In this document: positions 40,601 to 53,190 of the stretch, piece after piece | How the letters are laid out: each line of letters starts with the position of its first letter | Numbering within the stretch: the first letter of the stretch is position 1 | Assembly (NCBI GenBank): GCA_038502055.1 | Contig: JAXRKN010000045.1 | Coordinates: forward strand, 10,405,501 to 10,469,500 | DNA from: Tanytarsus gracilentus | Taxonomy: Eukaryota > Arthropoda > Insecta > Diptera > Chironomidae | Length of the DNA stretch: 64,000 bases | Direction: 5' to 3' | Made by a program: the position numbers and the translations under genes | Notes under the pieces: generated by a model | The model's database searches: none | What the model was told of the DNA's origin: nothing | Seen by the model: only the letters and a program-made list of their open reading frames with translations

Positions 40601-41271
40601 CAAACGATGATACATAAATCACATCATCGTTCTGCATATATGTTTCTTTCTCTCGAGTAAAAAATCATCTTTTCCTGAGCTGTGAGCATAAAGACATCAC
40701 CGGAAAGTTTTGCACCGAAATGTACATGAACACAATTTCTCACATCTGTTGCATTAAATTTCCGTGAAACAAATTTTTTGCTCTCGCTTAATTGAAGTAT
40801 TTTTTTCTCGCACCGCTGTTGCCAAAAAATTTACAACTCATCATCACGCGAATTAAATTACAATCGATGAGAATTGTTGAAAATTTTACAAGTGGACTCA
40901 CTGATTGCACGCCAATTAAACTTTCATCAAATGTCAGTTGAATGACTTGTTGAAAAATTGCAATGTTGTAAATTTGATTTTTTAGTGAATTGCAATAATT
41001 TGAGTCAATCAACAATTTTTGTTCTCTGTATTTTAATTGCTGAAATTTAATCACAACCTCAAAATCTTTTTCAGGTTTTAACCAGCTTTAAATTTAAATT
41101 TATTTTTTAAGTTAATTAAGGACATTTACATTAAAACTTTGAAATTTTTGGAGTTGTCTGCCCTTTTGGAGACTTTTAAAAACATTCAGGTACAAAAAAA
41201 TTAAATAAAATCAAACTAAAAAATGTAAAAATTCACAGTTATCTATCAGAGTTTTAAGCGTGAACAGGAAA

Positions 41272-42201
41272 ATGAAAATTTTCTTAATCTTAATATTTTC
41301 AATTTTTTACGGTCGTGGACAAAGTGTGATATTGTCCTGCGAATATATTGAATCTCCATTTGGTTATGCTTGTAATGTCCTAAATTTACACTTATTAGCC
41401 TCGAACGAAAATCTTGAAATTTCTAATGTACGTGGTCAACATTTGAGTGGAAAAAGCAACAATGACGTCAGATATTTTCGTATCGTCGACAAAAATATTG
41501 ATTTCTTTCCACGAGGTATCACGAAATTTTTCAAAAATATCGAGTTCTTAAAAATAGGAAAAGGAAATCTGCAAAAAATTACCAAAGATGATTTTAAAGA
41601 ATTCGGTGAAAGATTAAAAAAATTGTCGCTTGATACGAATGAGATTGAATTTATTGAGGCAAATGTTTTCAAGTACAATAAAAACTTGGATGAAATAAGT
41701 ATTTCTAGAAACAATTTAAAATTCGTCGAGAGTCGAGCATTTGATGGATTACGAAAGCTTTCATCATTGCATGTTGACAAAAATCCATGCACATCAAACA
41801 TTCGGACTTCAGATATGAAAGATCTCATTCGTAAAATTGAAACTTCTTGCGCTGTTCCAAAAACGATTTCAAATCTTAAAGTTCAAAATTTAAAAAATCT
41901 CACAGATCTTGAGGAAATTTTTCATCCGAATTTGGCTTTAATTGGAATAATTTTGGTTTTTACTATTTTCATCACAATTTATGAGCTTCATTTACAAAAT
42001 AAGGATCTAAAGCTTCACTTAAAAAATGCATCCGATGACGTCGATGAATTAAGTCAAGTTGTTAAGAAACTGGAAACTTTTTGTGATATTTTTGAAAATC
42101 AACCAAACAAATTGGAGCAAAATAGAATTAAGAAGTCAACAATCGAAAATATTGAAGCTCGTTTAAAAAGTTTAAGTGATAATGAAGTTTTTAATAGTTA
42201 A
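41272..42201 (+). CDS. Membrane LRR protein with signal peptide and C-terminal coiled coil (309 aa)
   Basis: This is a single-exon gene. I chose the ATG at 41272 because it directly starts a signal peptide (MKIFLILIFSIFYG). Cysteines at 23 and 34 resemble the N-terminal pair of small dipteran extracellular LRR proteins. Three or four degenerate LRRs span about 87-168, with LKKLSLDTNEIEFIEANVF and LDEISISRNNLKFVESRAF as the clearest. A capping segment with cysteines at 173 and 193 follows. A transmembrane helix lies at about 221-238. The remaining ~70 residues are charged and heptad-like (VDELSQVVKKLETF), probably a cytoplasmic coiled coil. The architecture recalls transmembrane LRIM-like LRR proteins of mosquitoes, but orthology is not established. 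It stands alone in a gene desert, with no close neighbour to suggest function. Confidence 0.87.
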   Translation: MKIFLILIFSIFYGRGQSVILSCEYIESPFGYACNVLNLHLLASNENLEISNVRGQHLSGKSNNDVRYFRIVDKNIDFFPRGITKFFKNIEFLKIGKGNLQKITKDDFKEFGERLKKLSLDTNEIEFIEANVFKYNKNLDEISISRNNLKFVESRAFDGLRKLSSLHVDKNPCTSNIRTSDMKDLIRKIETSCAVPKTISNLKVQNLKNLTDLEEIFHPNLALIGIILVFTIFITIYELHLQNKDLKLHLKNASDDVDELSQVVKKLETFCDIFENQPNKLEQNRIKKSTIENIEARLKSLSDNEVFNS

Positions 42202-45200
42202 ATTAATAATAAATTAAGAAAAATGTGAAAACACTTTCCCAAGTCTTTCCTCAAAATTGAAATTAAAATGTACAAAAAATTTTAAATTTATTTTTACTTT
42301 TTTCTAAATCTATTTTTACTCTTTTATAATTTATTTGAAGTTTTAATTTTTGACATGAGTTTGAGTCAGTCTAGTGTGATTTCCTTGTTTAATTTACAAA
42401 TTTTAAAATTTATCTGTTATCTAAAGAAGGTTTACAAAGTTTAAAAAAATTTGTTTTTTATTTGGCCAAAATTTAACGAAATATTCTGAGAAAAATAAAA
42501 GAATTTTTCAGCACCACCAAAAAATATTTAATTAATCTCCGTTCTTAGAAATTTAAATTTCAATTTACCATCAAATCGAAACTATTTTCAGTCAAATTAG
42601 AAAACTGCCCCCAGGTGTTAGCAAAATAATATCAAAATAAATGCGAACGTGTGGTTTTAGCACTCCAACTAATTTTCAATTATTAAAGTTCATTACATTC
42701 GAACAGTCGCAGTTTGAAAATCGATAAATAATTTACAATTTCGTGTTCGTCGCCACATTCATCATTTGAAAGTTTTCTCCATATATAAAATTCATTTGTT
42801 GATGATATTTTTCAACTCAATTACAAGAGCTGTCGGTGAAAATTAATTTATGCATTTATTCTCCATGCGTTTGTTTATTTCGGGATGCAGAGACACGTCG
42901 TTGCAAGCATATCAGATCCATCGTTTGCTGCAAACACCACCGCAAGCATTTCATTAATTATGTAACTGAAAGTTTTTGCTCTTTATGAAATTTAATACAT
43001 GCGGAGATGTCGCTCTCACTTTGTGCAGATGCACACTCACGTAAATTGTTAAATTTGAGCTACACACAAAAATATCTTTGATGCGAACGAGCGGAAATTC
43101 TCATCAAAATTATCTTCCCATAAACATCGTAAAATAAATCTAATTAAACTGGATGCAGAACGAACATACTGCTCTCAAAGACACAAACGCATGCAACAAA
43201 CTAGATATTTTATATTTTAATGAAATTGTGTGTGAAACCGCAACTGTTGTGTGTGGAGGTTGTTTCAAATTCGCTTTGTTGTCGGGCTGGTTGGCGAGCA
43301 AATATTAAATTTTATTGCGAGAATTTAATCAAGAAAATTTGTGGACGGTTGAATTGAGTTTCGGGGTGCATTTCTTTATTTATTTAATTTTGAGTTTTTT
43401 TATAGCAGTTCTGCAATAATTTTTTGAAATGGAATTTTTACAATATTTTTTTTAAAGAATGTTTCAATTCTTTTACAGCAAATATTTTTTTACCGTCACC
43501 TAATTTCCAAATAAACCCCACTTAAATATTCAAATTAATTGACTCTAATTTACATTTCTTGTTTCTTTTCAACGTTTAATCTCAAAAATTGTGCAAAAAT
43601 TTAAAAACTCGTTTTCTATAAAAATGTTCTGAGTCGGCGGCATTTGTCACTCAATTTAAATAAAATTCAATTCAGAAATTTTCATTTTTTCAAGCATCAT
43701 GACCACTTCACCCTTAAATTAGCTCATTCATTTCAGAGAAGAGAGAGATGATAAAATTCTTCAACTCGTTCATCAGAGAAAAGAGAAAAAAATTCCGGTG
43801 GAGATAATGCAAGTTGAGATAAAAGTTTCATTTTCCATTCTTGAGTAGACAGCGAGTGCCGCTCCAGTGTCAGATGATGAAATTTAAGAGATGATACAAT
43901 GAGAGTGATTATAGAGCACCTCATTGAAAAGAATGAAGAATGTCCTCGCGCTCATTATCTTTCTTTAATTTTCTTAATTATAAACTTTTTTTTTCGTTGC
44001 TGTTGTCAGAGCTTTTCGTTAATGATGAGAAGAAAAACAAGAAGGACGCTAGTTAACGGTGTCAAGTCGAGGCAAATGATATTTTCCGCTTGTCTCTATG
44101 ACAGCTTTTAAAAAATCCTTTTTAAAGTATTTTCATCCTTTTCATGAAAAATTTTCTATTCAACGTCAAAGTAAATAAATCTTCATGCCATGATTTTTTC
44201 GGAGAAAATTTGTAATTAAAAGCTAAGAGAGAGAACATAAGGTATGTAGGACTTGGTGAAAATTAAATGTTGAGCTTTCTCTGAATGCCATTGTGAGAGT
44301 GTCACCCGGGCTTTTATATAATTGCGGAAGCTGCAAAATGGCGTTGAAGCTATGGAGAAAGGATGTAATTAAATTTCAATAGCGAACATTTTCGAGCTTA
44401 GTTGAAAATTAGATGAGATTTCAACAGGTTTAAATTCAAGGCAATTAATTGACTCATTTGCATAGTTTTTGTGGTAATAAATTTACAAAAAGAGGAATTT
44501 GAAATTTAAAGTTCAAAAATTGAACCCTTTAAAAATTAATTTTGAACTTTAAAAATTAAATCACCCCAATTGTAAATTTAAAGTTCAAAAATTGAATCTT
44601 TTTCTATTTGAATAATTTTTGACCGTTAAAATCGCATCAGTTATTCACATGACTTCCCCTCGCAAATCACGTCCACTCAACTCGTTTCCTCACATCCATT
44701 CGTTAACTTTAAAACTTTCTCAAAAATGAAACAATTTCTCAAGGATTCTTCTCAGGAAATGAGAAAAGATAAAATACATTCCCTCCCCGAAATCTCAACA
44801 CGAACGCTCTCATGGATTGAAAAATAACTAAGATAAAAACTTTTTGCTCGAAATTCGATATTTGCAAGATAGATCCTGTAAGAGAAGAATAACAAATCCC
44901 TTTTCATGACCATTCCTTTTTAAATTGCTTCATGCATGAATTTTCCACTCACATGTCTGCAAAAAACAAGCAAGAAAAATGTACTTTCTCAAAGAACTTA
45001 AATAAATATTTCAAATAATACTGGAGCCAGTAGTGGATTTTGCAGAGAGAGCAACAAAAAATTTTCTCAGACAATGCAAAACTTTTGCAGCTTCGAGGAA
45101 AATGAAAAAAGCATCGAGGTAATCGAAAAAAATAGAAGGTAATGAAGAATGAAAAGTCATTTGAAGAAGTTTTGCTGCTTTCGAGGAGGAATTTATTAGG

Positions 45201-48200
45201 TTGCTATGAAAGACGATGATTGAATAATTGAAAGCGTTGCGTAATTTGATTTAATTCGATTAAGCGATGCAACGTGACCAAAATTTGGTGGAATGGCGAT
45301 GGGTGGAGGTGAAAAAATACTTTCAATGAAATTAATTTGGATTTTCAGCTTAATTTTTTTGGATTAAAATAATTTTTTAAAATTCCTGGATTTTATTCAA
45401 AAATTCTTGGATTTTTTAATAATGTTTTCAAGGTCAAAAAATAAATTATTAAGGTTGAAAATTTCACATTAGAAAATTCCTGGATTTAATTTTTTTTGAA
45501 TTTTTTACATAACATTTTTGAATTTCACTAATCAAATTCAGACAATTATAAATTGACACTGCGAGTGGCTTAAATTTCCGTTCTCCACGTGATCGCTTCC
45601 AAATACAACCTCATGCTGTTTTTCCAGCAATTGTTTACAAATTGTTCCCATTTTATATCCTGCCAAACTTTAAAACATTGTAAAATTTTTTATCGTATTT
45701 TCATATGACACATAAAAAATTAAACCAATTTCCTTAGATGAACACACACATAGCTCTTAAGATCTCGTAAAATGATTCCACCTTGAAGAAGAAAATTCAT
45801 CATAGAACCCTCATTTCATCATCCTAAAGTGAATCGTCTTCTGTGTTTAGGGAAAATCAATAAGCAATTTCCCGTCATTTAAAAAAAATATCGAAAAGGA
45901 GAAAAAAAATTCGCAATGAAGCATGAAAAAACTGTTAACATAAAAGACGATCAATAAATTGTTTTCTCTCACATAATTTTGCTGTGTGCAAGAGATGAAA
46001 TTTAAGATGAGCGAGCGAGATAAAGTTATTAACGCTCCAATTTCATCCAAAAATCGATTCCGAGTGAATCACTGAAAAAATAAGGAAAGCAAGCGAGAAA
46101 AGACGGATGGCAAATTCAAATTGGAAGAAAAGCATTTCGCTTTGATTTTCTAGTGGAATTAAATTGAAATTTTGTCAAAGGCTAAAATAATGGCAACGAT
46201 GCGATTACCTTCAAAATGTGAAATGAGTTGAGAAAATTCGATTTATGTGATTTCGAACGGTAAATTTATCGGAGGATTAAATTAATCAGTGGATTAAAAA
46301 AGTACTTTGAAGATTTAAAAAATTTCAAAATTTTAGTAGCAAAAAATATTTTTTCATTTTCAAAAATAAAAAATTAAATTGCGGAAAATTTAATAATTTA
46401 CAACTCTAATTTCCATTTCACCGCATTTTCTTTCTCAAAAATTGCAATAAGATTTTTCTCTCTCGACTCTCGACATTGCCTCTCAGGCATCCCTTTGGAA
46501 AATTCATTTCAAATTGCCTTCACAAAATAGTTTTATTTGACAAACATTGAGAGAAGCCTTTTTGCGATTCGATGCTAGAGAAAACAATCAACAAGCACTT
46601 TCATATCGTCGAAATCAATTTCCCATCTTGAAATTTCATTTGCTCATGCAGAAAAAATTTCCATTCTTGAGCTTTTTTTCTGTTCAACGCCAAGCATAAA
46701 AAGCCTCAACCATCGATTGGTGTGTGTGTGTATTCGGGAATAAAGAAAAATAATGAAATGTGAAAAGAGTTTTTTTTTGCTTTCACAACAAAAAAAAAGT
46801 GAGACGGAAAATTATTTTTCTTCCGTTTTGCTTTCGAGAAGTGCAATAAAAATTTTATTAGGTTTTCGGGGTAGAAGAAAAGAGTGGCAAGTTTTGTGTT
46901 GCCAAGCGTTCGAAGGTTTTGTAATTTTCTCCGAGTTATTTCAAGGTGCATTAGGTGTCATTGAGAGTGAAGCAGAGGTAAGATTGTAAATAACCTGTTG
47001 GCAGTTGGAATGACTGGTCGATCCAAGGTTGTTAAATAGTTGGAGTTGGGTCGCAGGTGAAACTTTTAATCCCGAGAGGGAAAATGAAGAAAATCTAATC
47101 AAGATTGCTAAGATTTGATACAAAAAAGTATTTTGGATTTAAAAAAATTTATACTGAAATTAAAAATTTTAATTTTGCTACTTAAATAAATTTTTTAAAA
47201 CCTCAAAATTATTTTTAAATAATTTAAATCCTTTTTTTTAAAATCCACAGTAAATTTTTCCTTTTAATCCATCCCTCAAAGCTTTTTTACCTCGTCTACC
47301 TTTAGAATATATTTTTTAACAAAAAACCATTCATTTTTCATTTTATTTCGCGTCTCACGTTTTCTCCTGTCAATGTAAAGTACTAAGCTCGTCTCTCATG
47401 TAGAATTGTATTCAAATATGCATTAAATCGATACTTTAAAGCATTACAGCGAAAAAATTCTTCTTTTTCTTCCGGCAGACGCTTTAATGCGCATTTAGCT
47501 TGCTTATGAGAAAAGCTTTATCAGCAATAAATTCATAAATTTCGAGATTATTTTCTTCAGTCACTGTAAGTAAAACCACGTCTCAAGGACTCGCACGTGT
47601 CTGCATCCATATTTTCCGCGGTTTCATAACGACGAGCGCTTTTTTCATATTTATACAGCAGGAAAGAAAGTTTAATGAAGCAACCAGTGAAAGCATTTTG
47701 GATACACATGAAAATATAATGATTTCCTTTTTCAATCCATATAATTCCCCCGCGTCATGTCTGCTTCAGCGATCTCGATTGAATTCTCATGCAATGATTA
47801 AAAATTAATTTTTATTTTGAGCACTTTGTAAAAAAAGGGTTGAAATTTAATTTTTTAATTTAAAATTCAAGTGAATTTAAAAAAATCCGTTTAAAAATTC
47901 AAAGTATTTCCCAACCCTCAGTTCCTCATCTCAACATGCACACAGCGTTTGACAAGCTAATGAAAATGTTTAAATAATAAATGGAATTTAATTGACTATG
48001 TAGCTCGGTAATATCGAGAGACATTAGCGCAATATCTTGTCATAACAAATTTCACCTAATAATGAAATTTTCTCCGACAAGCGACGTGACATCGGCAGAA
48101 GAAGAATTTAATAAATTTAATTTAATTATTTTCTTACCGTCAAACTAGAAAGTTACCTTCATCTTTCGATGCTCTGACGTTGACACATTTTATGTAGATA

Positions 48201-49058
48201 GAGGACTGCATTGAGAATTTTCTTTCTCATCTTCGGTGGCGATGAAAACAAGGGGAAGTGTAGCATATTTTTCTTATTTTTTTTTTGCATATAATAAATA
48301 ATTCATGGCATCTCTTCCTTCTCTGTACGAATTCACCAAGTATTGATGGATATTTTCCATGTCATTTTTCTCGTTATATATTTTTCCTCTCTCATTCTCG
48401 CTCGATACTTCCTTCATTGCTTCCGTGTGACAGTTTTTAATACAAAATATTTATTATGGATGAAAATTGTGAAAAAAAAGTTCATTGAGATTGCGGTTGA
48501 ATGCTTTAGTGTGATTTTTCGAGTGAAGGTCATTTTTCAGCTTTAAAAAATTTAAATTTAAAAAATACGTTATGAGTTTTTAATTCAAATTTCTATTCCA
48601 ACGAACTTTTTTCATCTTAACCATTTTCCCTTCCATTTTCTTATTTCCATGTGAGGATAAATTTGTTAAATTAAATTGGTAAAAACCAAGTTAAAAATTG
48701 ATTTGACTTTTTACTAAGAAATTAGAAGCATCAACTAAGAAATTAGGAGCAAGATAAAACAACATTTTTTAAGCATGAGCAAAGCACCTCAAAATTATAG
48801 TGAAGGTCTCAAATTAAAGATAAATAAGTAAGCTTTTTGAAAAATGTATTCTCCATGAATTTCATCAGTACCATTAATGCATATTTACAGTTTTAAATTC
48901 AATCTTTCCGGTTTACTAAAAAATTAAGGGCAGCAACCATAATTAAATAAAATTTTCAGCATTAAATTTGTCACAAAAATAATTAATAAAACAATTTCGC
49001 AAGCTTTCCTCATGTTCAACTGGTGACAACAAGCTTAAACAAATCCCACAACTTTTTA
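42202..49058. other. Non-coding region, no gene supported
   Basis: AT-rich sequence with scattered short open frames that overlap on both strands. It includes the 23-bp direct repeat at 44502-44596, three aaattcctggattt-type words at 45380-45495, and TG-rich stretches near 46720. Nothing resembles an RNA gene. Confidence 0.55.
44502..44596. repeat. 23-bp direct repeat with an inverted partial copy between
   Basis: Identical 23-base copies lie at 44502-44524 and 44574-44596 (core tttaaagttcaaaaattgaa). A partial inverted copy, ttttgaactttaaa, lies between them at about 44539-44552. It could fold as a cruciform or derive from a small element. Confidence 0.75.
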
Positions 49059-49874
49059 GCGTAACCCACACCCGTGGTCTGTCGTCTGTCCGTCTGTTCC
49101 ATCGAGATCTCAGCCCCTAGACCAGCTAGAGACTTCGGGTTTTCGCCAAATGGTAGCTCTGTGGTTCTAGTTTAGCCCATTTTAGGAATTTTTTGGGTCA
49201 TGACCATAGGTCGTGCCACGGACAGCCATAATGTCCATTTTTCATACAAAATTGCACTTATATGGCTTCATGGGTATCGTTGAACTCGGGATTGGACCAG
49301 GAATTGGTTGCTAGTGGAACATGGTGGAAAGTGGAACATAATGGAAAATGGAACATGATGGAAAATGGAACATGATGGAAAATGGAACATAATGGAAAAT
49401 GGAACATGATGGAAAATGGAACATGATGGAAAATGGAACATTATGGAAAATGGAACATGATGGAAAATGGAACATGGTGGAAAATGGAACATAATGGAAA
49501 ATGGAACATGATGGAAAATGGAACATGATGGAAAATGGAACATGATGGAAAATGGAACATGATGGAAAATGGAACATAATGGAAAATGGAACATGATGGA
49601 AAATGGAACATGATGGAAAATGGAACATAATGGAAAATGGAACATGATGGAAAATGGAACTTGATGGAAAATGGAACATAATGGAAAATTGAACATAATG
49701 GAAAATGGAACATGATGGAAAATGGAACATAATGGAAAATAACTTCTCTAAAATGATTTCTCTAAGGCTTCCCCAGAGGCTTCCCCAAGGTTTCTCCTAA
49801 AAGGCTTCCCCAAAATGACTTTCAATACCGATCTGTTACAGTGGGTTACGCGGCAACACCCACGTGTGGGTTTT
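49059..49874. mobile_element. Repeat element with 11-bp terminal inverted repeats and a central minisatellite
   Basis: The sequence gcgtaacccac at 49059-49069 is mirrored exactly by gtgggttacgc at 49841-49851. The interior is GC-richer than its surroundings: a gtctgtcgtctgtccgtctg run, a left arm to about 49310, about 25 units of a 17-bp minisatellite, then three ggcttcccca words. Just outside the right repeat lies cggcaacacccacgtgtggg, which recurs inverted at about 54630. There is no transposase frame. It resembles non-autonomous elements such as the fly INE-1/mini-me type, which also carry internal tandem repeats. Class and exact ends are inferred. Confidence 0.5.
49314..49739. repeat. 17-bp minisatellite, about 25 units
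   Basis: The unit is ggaacatgatggaaaat. Most variation falls on the two bases after cat (GA, AA, GG or TA), with an AA-GA-GA order recurring in places. Because 17 is not a multiple of three and the units lack minus-strand stops, all three minus-strand frames stay open for 90-142 codons. Those frames are artefacts of the repeat. Confidence 0.97.
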
Positions 49875-51710
49875 GAAACATTTTTTCTCTTCTTCTCAAA
49901 CAATCTGCTGCTCACTTTTACCTCACAATGCATAAACATTATCATGCAAACATGAATAAAAGTTCACTCGTCAATACACCACCTGATTGAAACACGAGAC
50001 GTCTTGAATGGAAAAATGAAAATGGGAAAATTGAACGCAATGAGGAAAATCGATAATATTAAATTTATTAATTCACTGGCAATATGGCTCGGTAAGTTAT
50101 AGCGCGCATGTTGCCGCAATATCATGACTGGTTTGAATAAATAAAAAATGAAGATTTCTTGTTCTCCGATTTCGTGATAAAAAACTGTTGAGAAAGCGAA
50201 AAATTATCATTTTGCACTGAATCGTACTTGCGATGGAACGAGCGAAGCTATAAAGTTCTGCTCTCTCATTCCAGTCGACAAACAATGGCATTAGAAGTGC
50301 ACATAAAACTTGTTGATGAGGTCTGTGCTTAATGCACAAAACGAAAACAATGTGTGACACTTTCTAGATCGAAATTGGATATACTTTTAGCATGTGAATG
50401 ACAAAGAGAGAAAATTGTTTGTGTCGTGATTTCAGCAATTTTAAGTTAATTTACTATGTTGTTGTTGTAAAATAAATTATGCTTTTGTGTACTACATTTT
50501 TTTCTCTTGAAATCGACTACAATTGTAAGTTGGTGAATTTAAATTTTCAAATTGATCGTGGTACGGAGGTCACTGATGTTTATTGAAGAGAAAAATTTCC
50601 GTTGAGCACTTAAGAGTGTCTGGGAAATTTTTATAACTTTTATAAGAGCTTTTAAGGGTGCATAAATGAAAACTTTTGGGATTCGGGAAGGTGATAAGAG
50701 TGGATTTATACTTGGGATGGTTGTAAAAAAAGTTTTGCGAGAATTTTATTTGATTATCAAGTTGTTGTAATTTTTGTTAAAGTTGATAGAAAAATTTAGA
50801 TAATTTTGATCTGAAAAACGTAGACGCAGTATTTACGTAACACTTACGTAACAACATAACCCTTTTTGAATTTACGTTGCATTAAAGTTATAAAAATATC
50901 CTCAAGGTGATCGAAGGTTAAATTTATCGTGAGACAACCATTTATGAGCTAAATTAAGACTTTCAATTAGGACCACATACGAAATATTTTGTGAAATAAA
51001 AATAATTGTCCGAAATACATTCAAACTTTCTGATTGACACTTTCCTTATTTATGCATTACCGGTCTAATGAGTCTAAATCGACATTGAGTTGCTTTCATT
51101 CAATCGACATTTACGTCATGCTCAATTTTCACATGTTTTTCTTTCCATATTGAGCAATAAAAGTTCAAAATCTTTTTCTATATTTCTCTCGTGAAATGCG
51201 ACATATAGCATAAGAATAAATGACAATGATACTTAAATATCATTTCCAAGTAGTAACAATTTTCATCTCTCTCTTTTTTCTTTAAGCCACAGATGGGGTA
51301 ATGGAGAAATGTTTTTTCATAGCTGAGGAAAATGACATTTTTATTACATTGTGGATTAGACGATGACATGCGATTATACATCCATTTTTCTGCTCCTTAT
51401 TCCCATTTGCTGAACGTGTGTGTACTGCGAGCATCAGCTCAAGCCACAATCCTTTAAAAACATACAGCTAATATCCTCCTTTATGCTTTTTTTTCGAGAT
51501 TGCTCTCTCTTTCACCATAAACCGATTATGGTGACATTGCATGTGAAATCTTCTCGCCAGCACATTCAATACAACTCGAATTTTTCACAGACGAAAATCA
51601 ATCAAAATGCAATTAAAAAAATGTGAAATGGTCAAAAGCATCGATTTATCAGCTTTTATGACTGATTTATGTCGCAACTATGCCGACATCGAAGCACATG
51701 ACATTTTTTG

Positions 51711-51714
<4 letters not shown>

Positions 51715-51750
<36 letters not shown>
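51715..51750. repeat. (GA)18 microsatellite
   Basis: 36 bases of uninterrupted GA dinucleotide. In flies such tracts can bind GAGA factor, but no promoter is evident nearby. Confidence 0.98.
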
Positions 51751-51752
<2 letters not shown>

Positions 51753-52969
51753 TCAGACAATTAAAGTACATCACAGATGGACGCATAGATTGAGATATAA
51801 AATAGAATGGCTGTGTGTAGTGGCAATAAAAAGTGCTGCTGTGCAATTGCTTCGATAGAGATCGTTCAAGGGGTGTGAAACTGCGTCGAAAGGGATTTAA
51901 ATTTTAAGAGGATTCAAAATTAAAAAAGCTCCATCCCTTGATCCCTCTCACTTATCTCTATTCTTTCTAAATCCATTTGAATTGAGTGCAATTAGAGCGA
52001 TCGCATGATTTTTAATGACCAAAATGAAAAGCTCTATAAGCAAAAATCATCTCATTCGTATCAAAATTTACTATACCAATCGTCGTATCGCTCACTTCGC
52101 ATGCGAGATGCATCAAGATAGGGAGAAAAAGTGAAATGGAAAATATTCTCGGATAGCAAATTCAATGTTCCATTATTTGGACATTGACACATGGAAAAAG
52201 TGTGTGGATGAGTCGTATTTTGAAAGACCATAGAGATGCATTGAGGTTCATTGCACGGTCACTTCGTTCAGTTTTATTTCACACATTCCATCTCTCTCCA
52301 TTATTTTTCACACTCAAGTAAATTTTTTCTCTCCTTTACTCGACACAACACTTTCAGCTCATTCACATCAGCATAGAAAGTGTCCAATTATTTTTCCTTT
52401 CCTCTCCCTTGATGCTATGCTAAGTTTTTTCTATGTTTTCGAGACGCTTCAGGGAGCAACAGCAGCATAAGATGGGAGGAGGGAAAATATTTTGATATTC
52501 ACACGTAATTTTCGTCTATAGATTGAAATTTTATGGAATGCTACTTAAAGTATCTTTAAGAGAGTGTGAGAGTAGTGCAGTGGGATCGTTCAACAATTAT
52601 GAAACTATTTTAAAATATTTGAAATTTTTGCAGAGCTTAAATTTCTCTGAACAATACAATTTTGTAAAGACTTTGTGTCTAAAATTTTATTTTCATCTTC
52701 CAAGAAGGATAAAAAATGACAATTCGATCAAGAAATTCTTTGCTCAACAAATTTAATCATCTTTGAAATATTTAGAAAAGTCCTTCGAAGAATTTCGCGG
52801 ATGAAAAACTTTAAAAGATTTTTCAAACTGGACGTAGACTGCTATGAGTAAGGGTTAAAGTAAATTTCAAGGATTAAAAATAAAGAGTTGTGAGAAAAAT
52901 TCATTTTATTTAAATTTGAAAGAATTTTTTAAAAATTAAATTAATAGTTAATTGTTAAAAGTTTTTTCA

Positions 52970-53190
52970 ATAGCTTGAAAATTAAAGTCTGTTATGAGGT
53001 TTTACTAAAAAGCCTAAAAGTTTTTCAAAAAGCCTGTTATATTGTTTTACTGAAAGGCCTCAAAATTGCCGCATTTAAAAAGATTTTTTCAAAAAGCCCG
53101 TTGAAAATTTTGTTTAAAAATCCTAAAAGTAAATGATCCTTACAAAAAGCATTAAAAATAATTTTGAAAAAATCCTGTTCAAAAAGTCCT
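52970..53190. repeat. Second degenerate array of aaaaagcctgtt-type words
   Basis: The words aaaaagcctaaaag, caaaaagcctgttat, aaaaagcccgttg and aaaaaatcctgttc recur every 40-60 bases, separated by ttttact- or tttt-rich spacers. It shares vocabulary with 25540-25810. Confidence 0.6.

Larger units (their letters stand above)
23753..41271. other. Long non-coding region (17.5 kb), few supported features
   Basis: No protein-coding gene is supported here. Open frames of 60-136 codons occur (largest 37259-37669 minus) but lack homology I recognise, often overlap opposite-strand frames and lie in slightly GC-richer patches. The composition is typical of dipteran intergenic or large-intron DNA: GA- and CT-rich runs (CT-rich at about 23988-24034), a CAA run near 28083-28101 and four TCTAA units at 31302-31321. 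Items listed separately are the degenerate AAAAAGCCTGTT-rich segment (25540-25810), the GT-rich block with a hairpin (30040-30291) and two possible untranslated exons (32471-32581, 34430-34640). Confidence 0.6.

Noticed and set aside
49268..49730. Three long minus-strand frames with MFHFPSCSIFHHVPF-like repeats
   Set aside because: They are the three frames of one 17-bp minisatellite; no start context, splice sites or non-repeat domain.
49314..49739. CRISPR-like array
   Set aside because: Units are contiguous with no unique spacers, and the genome is eukaryotic.
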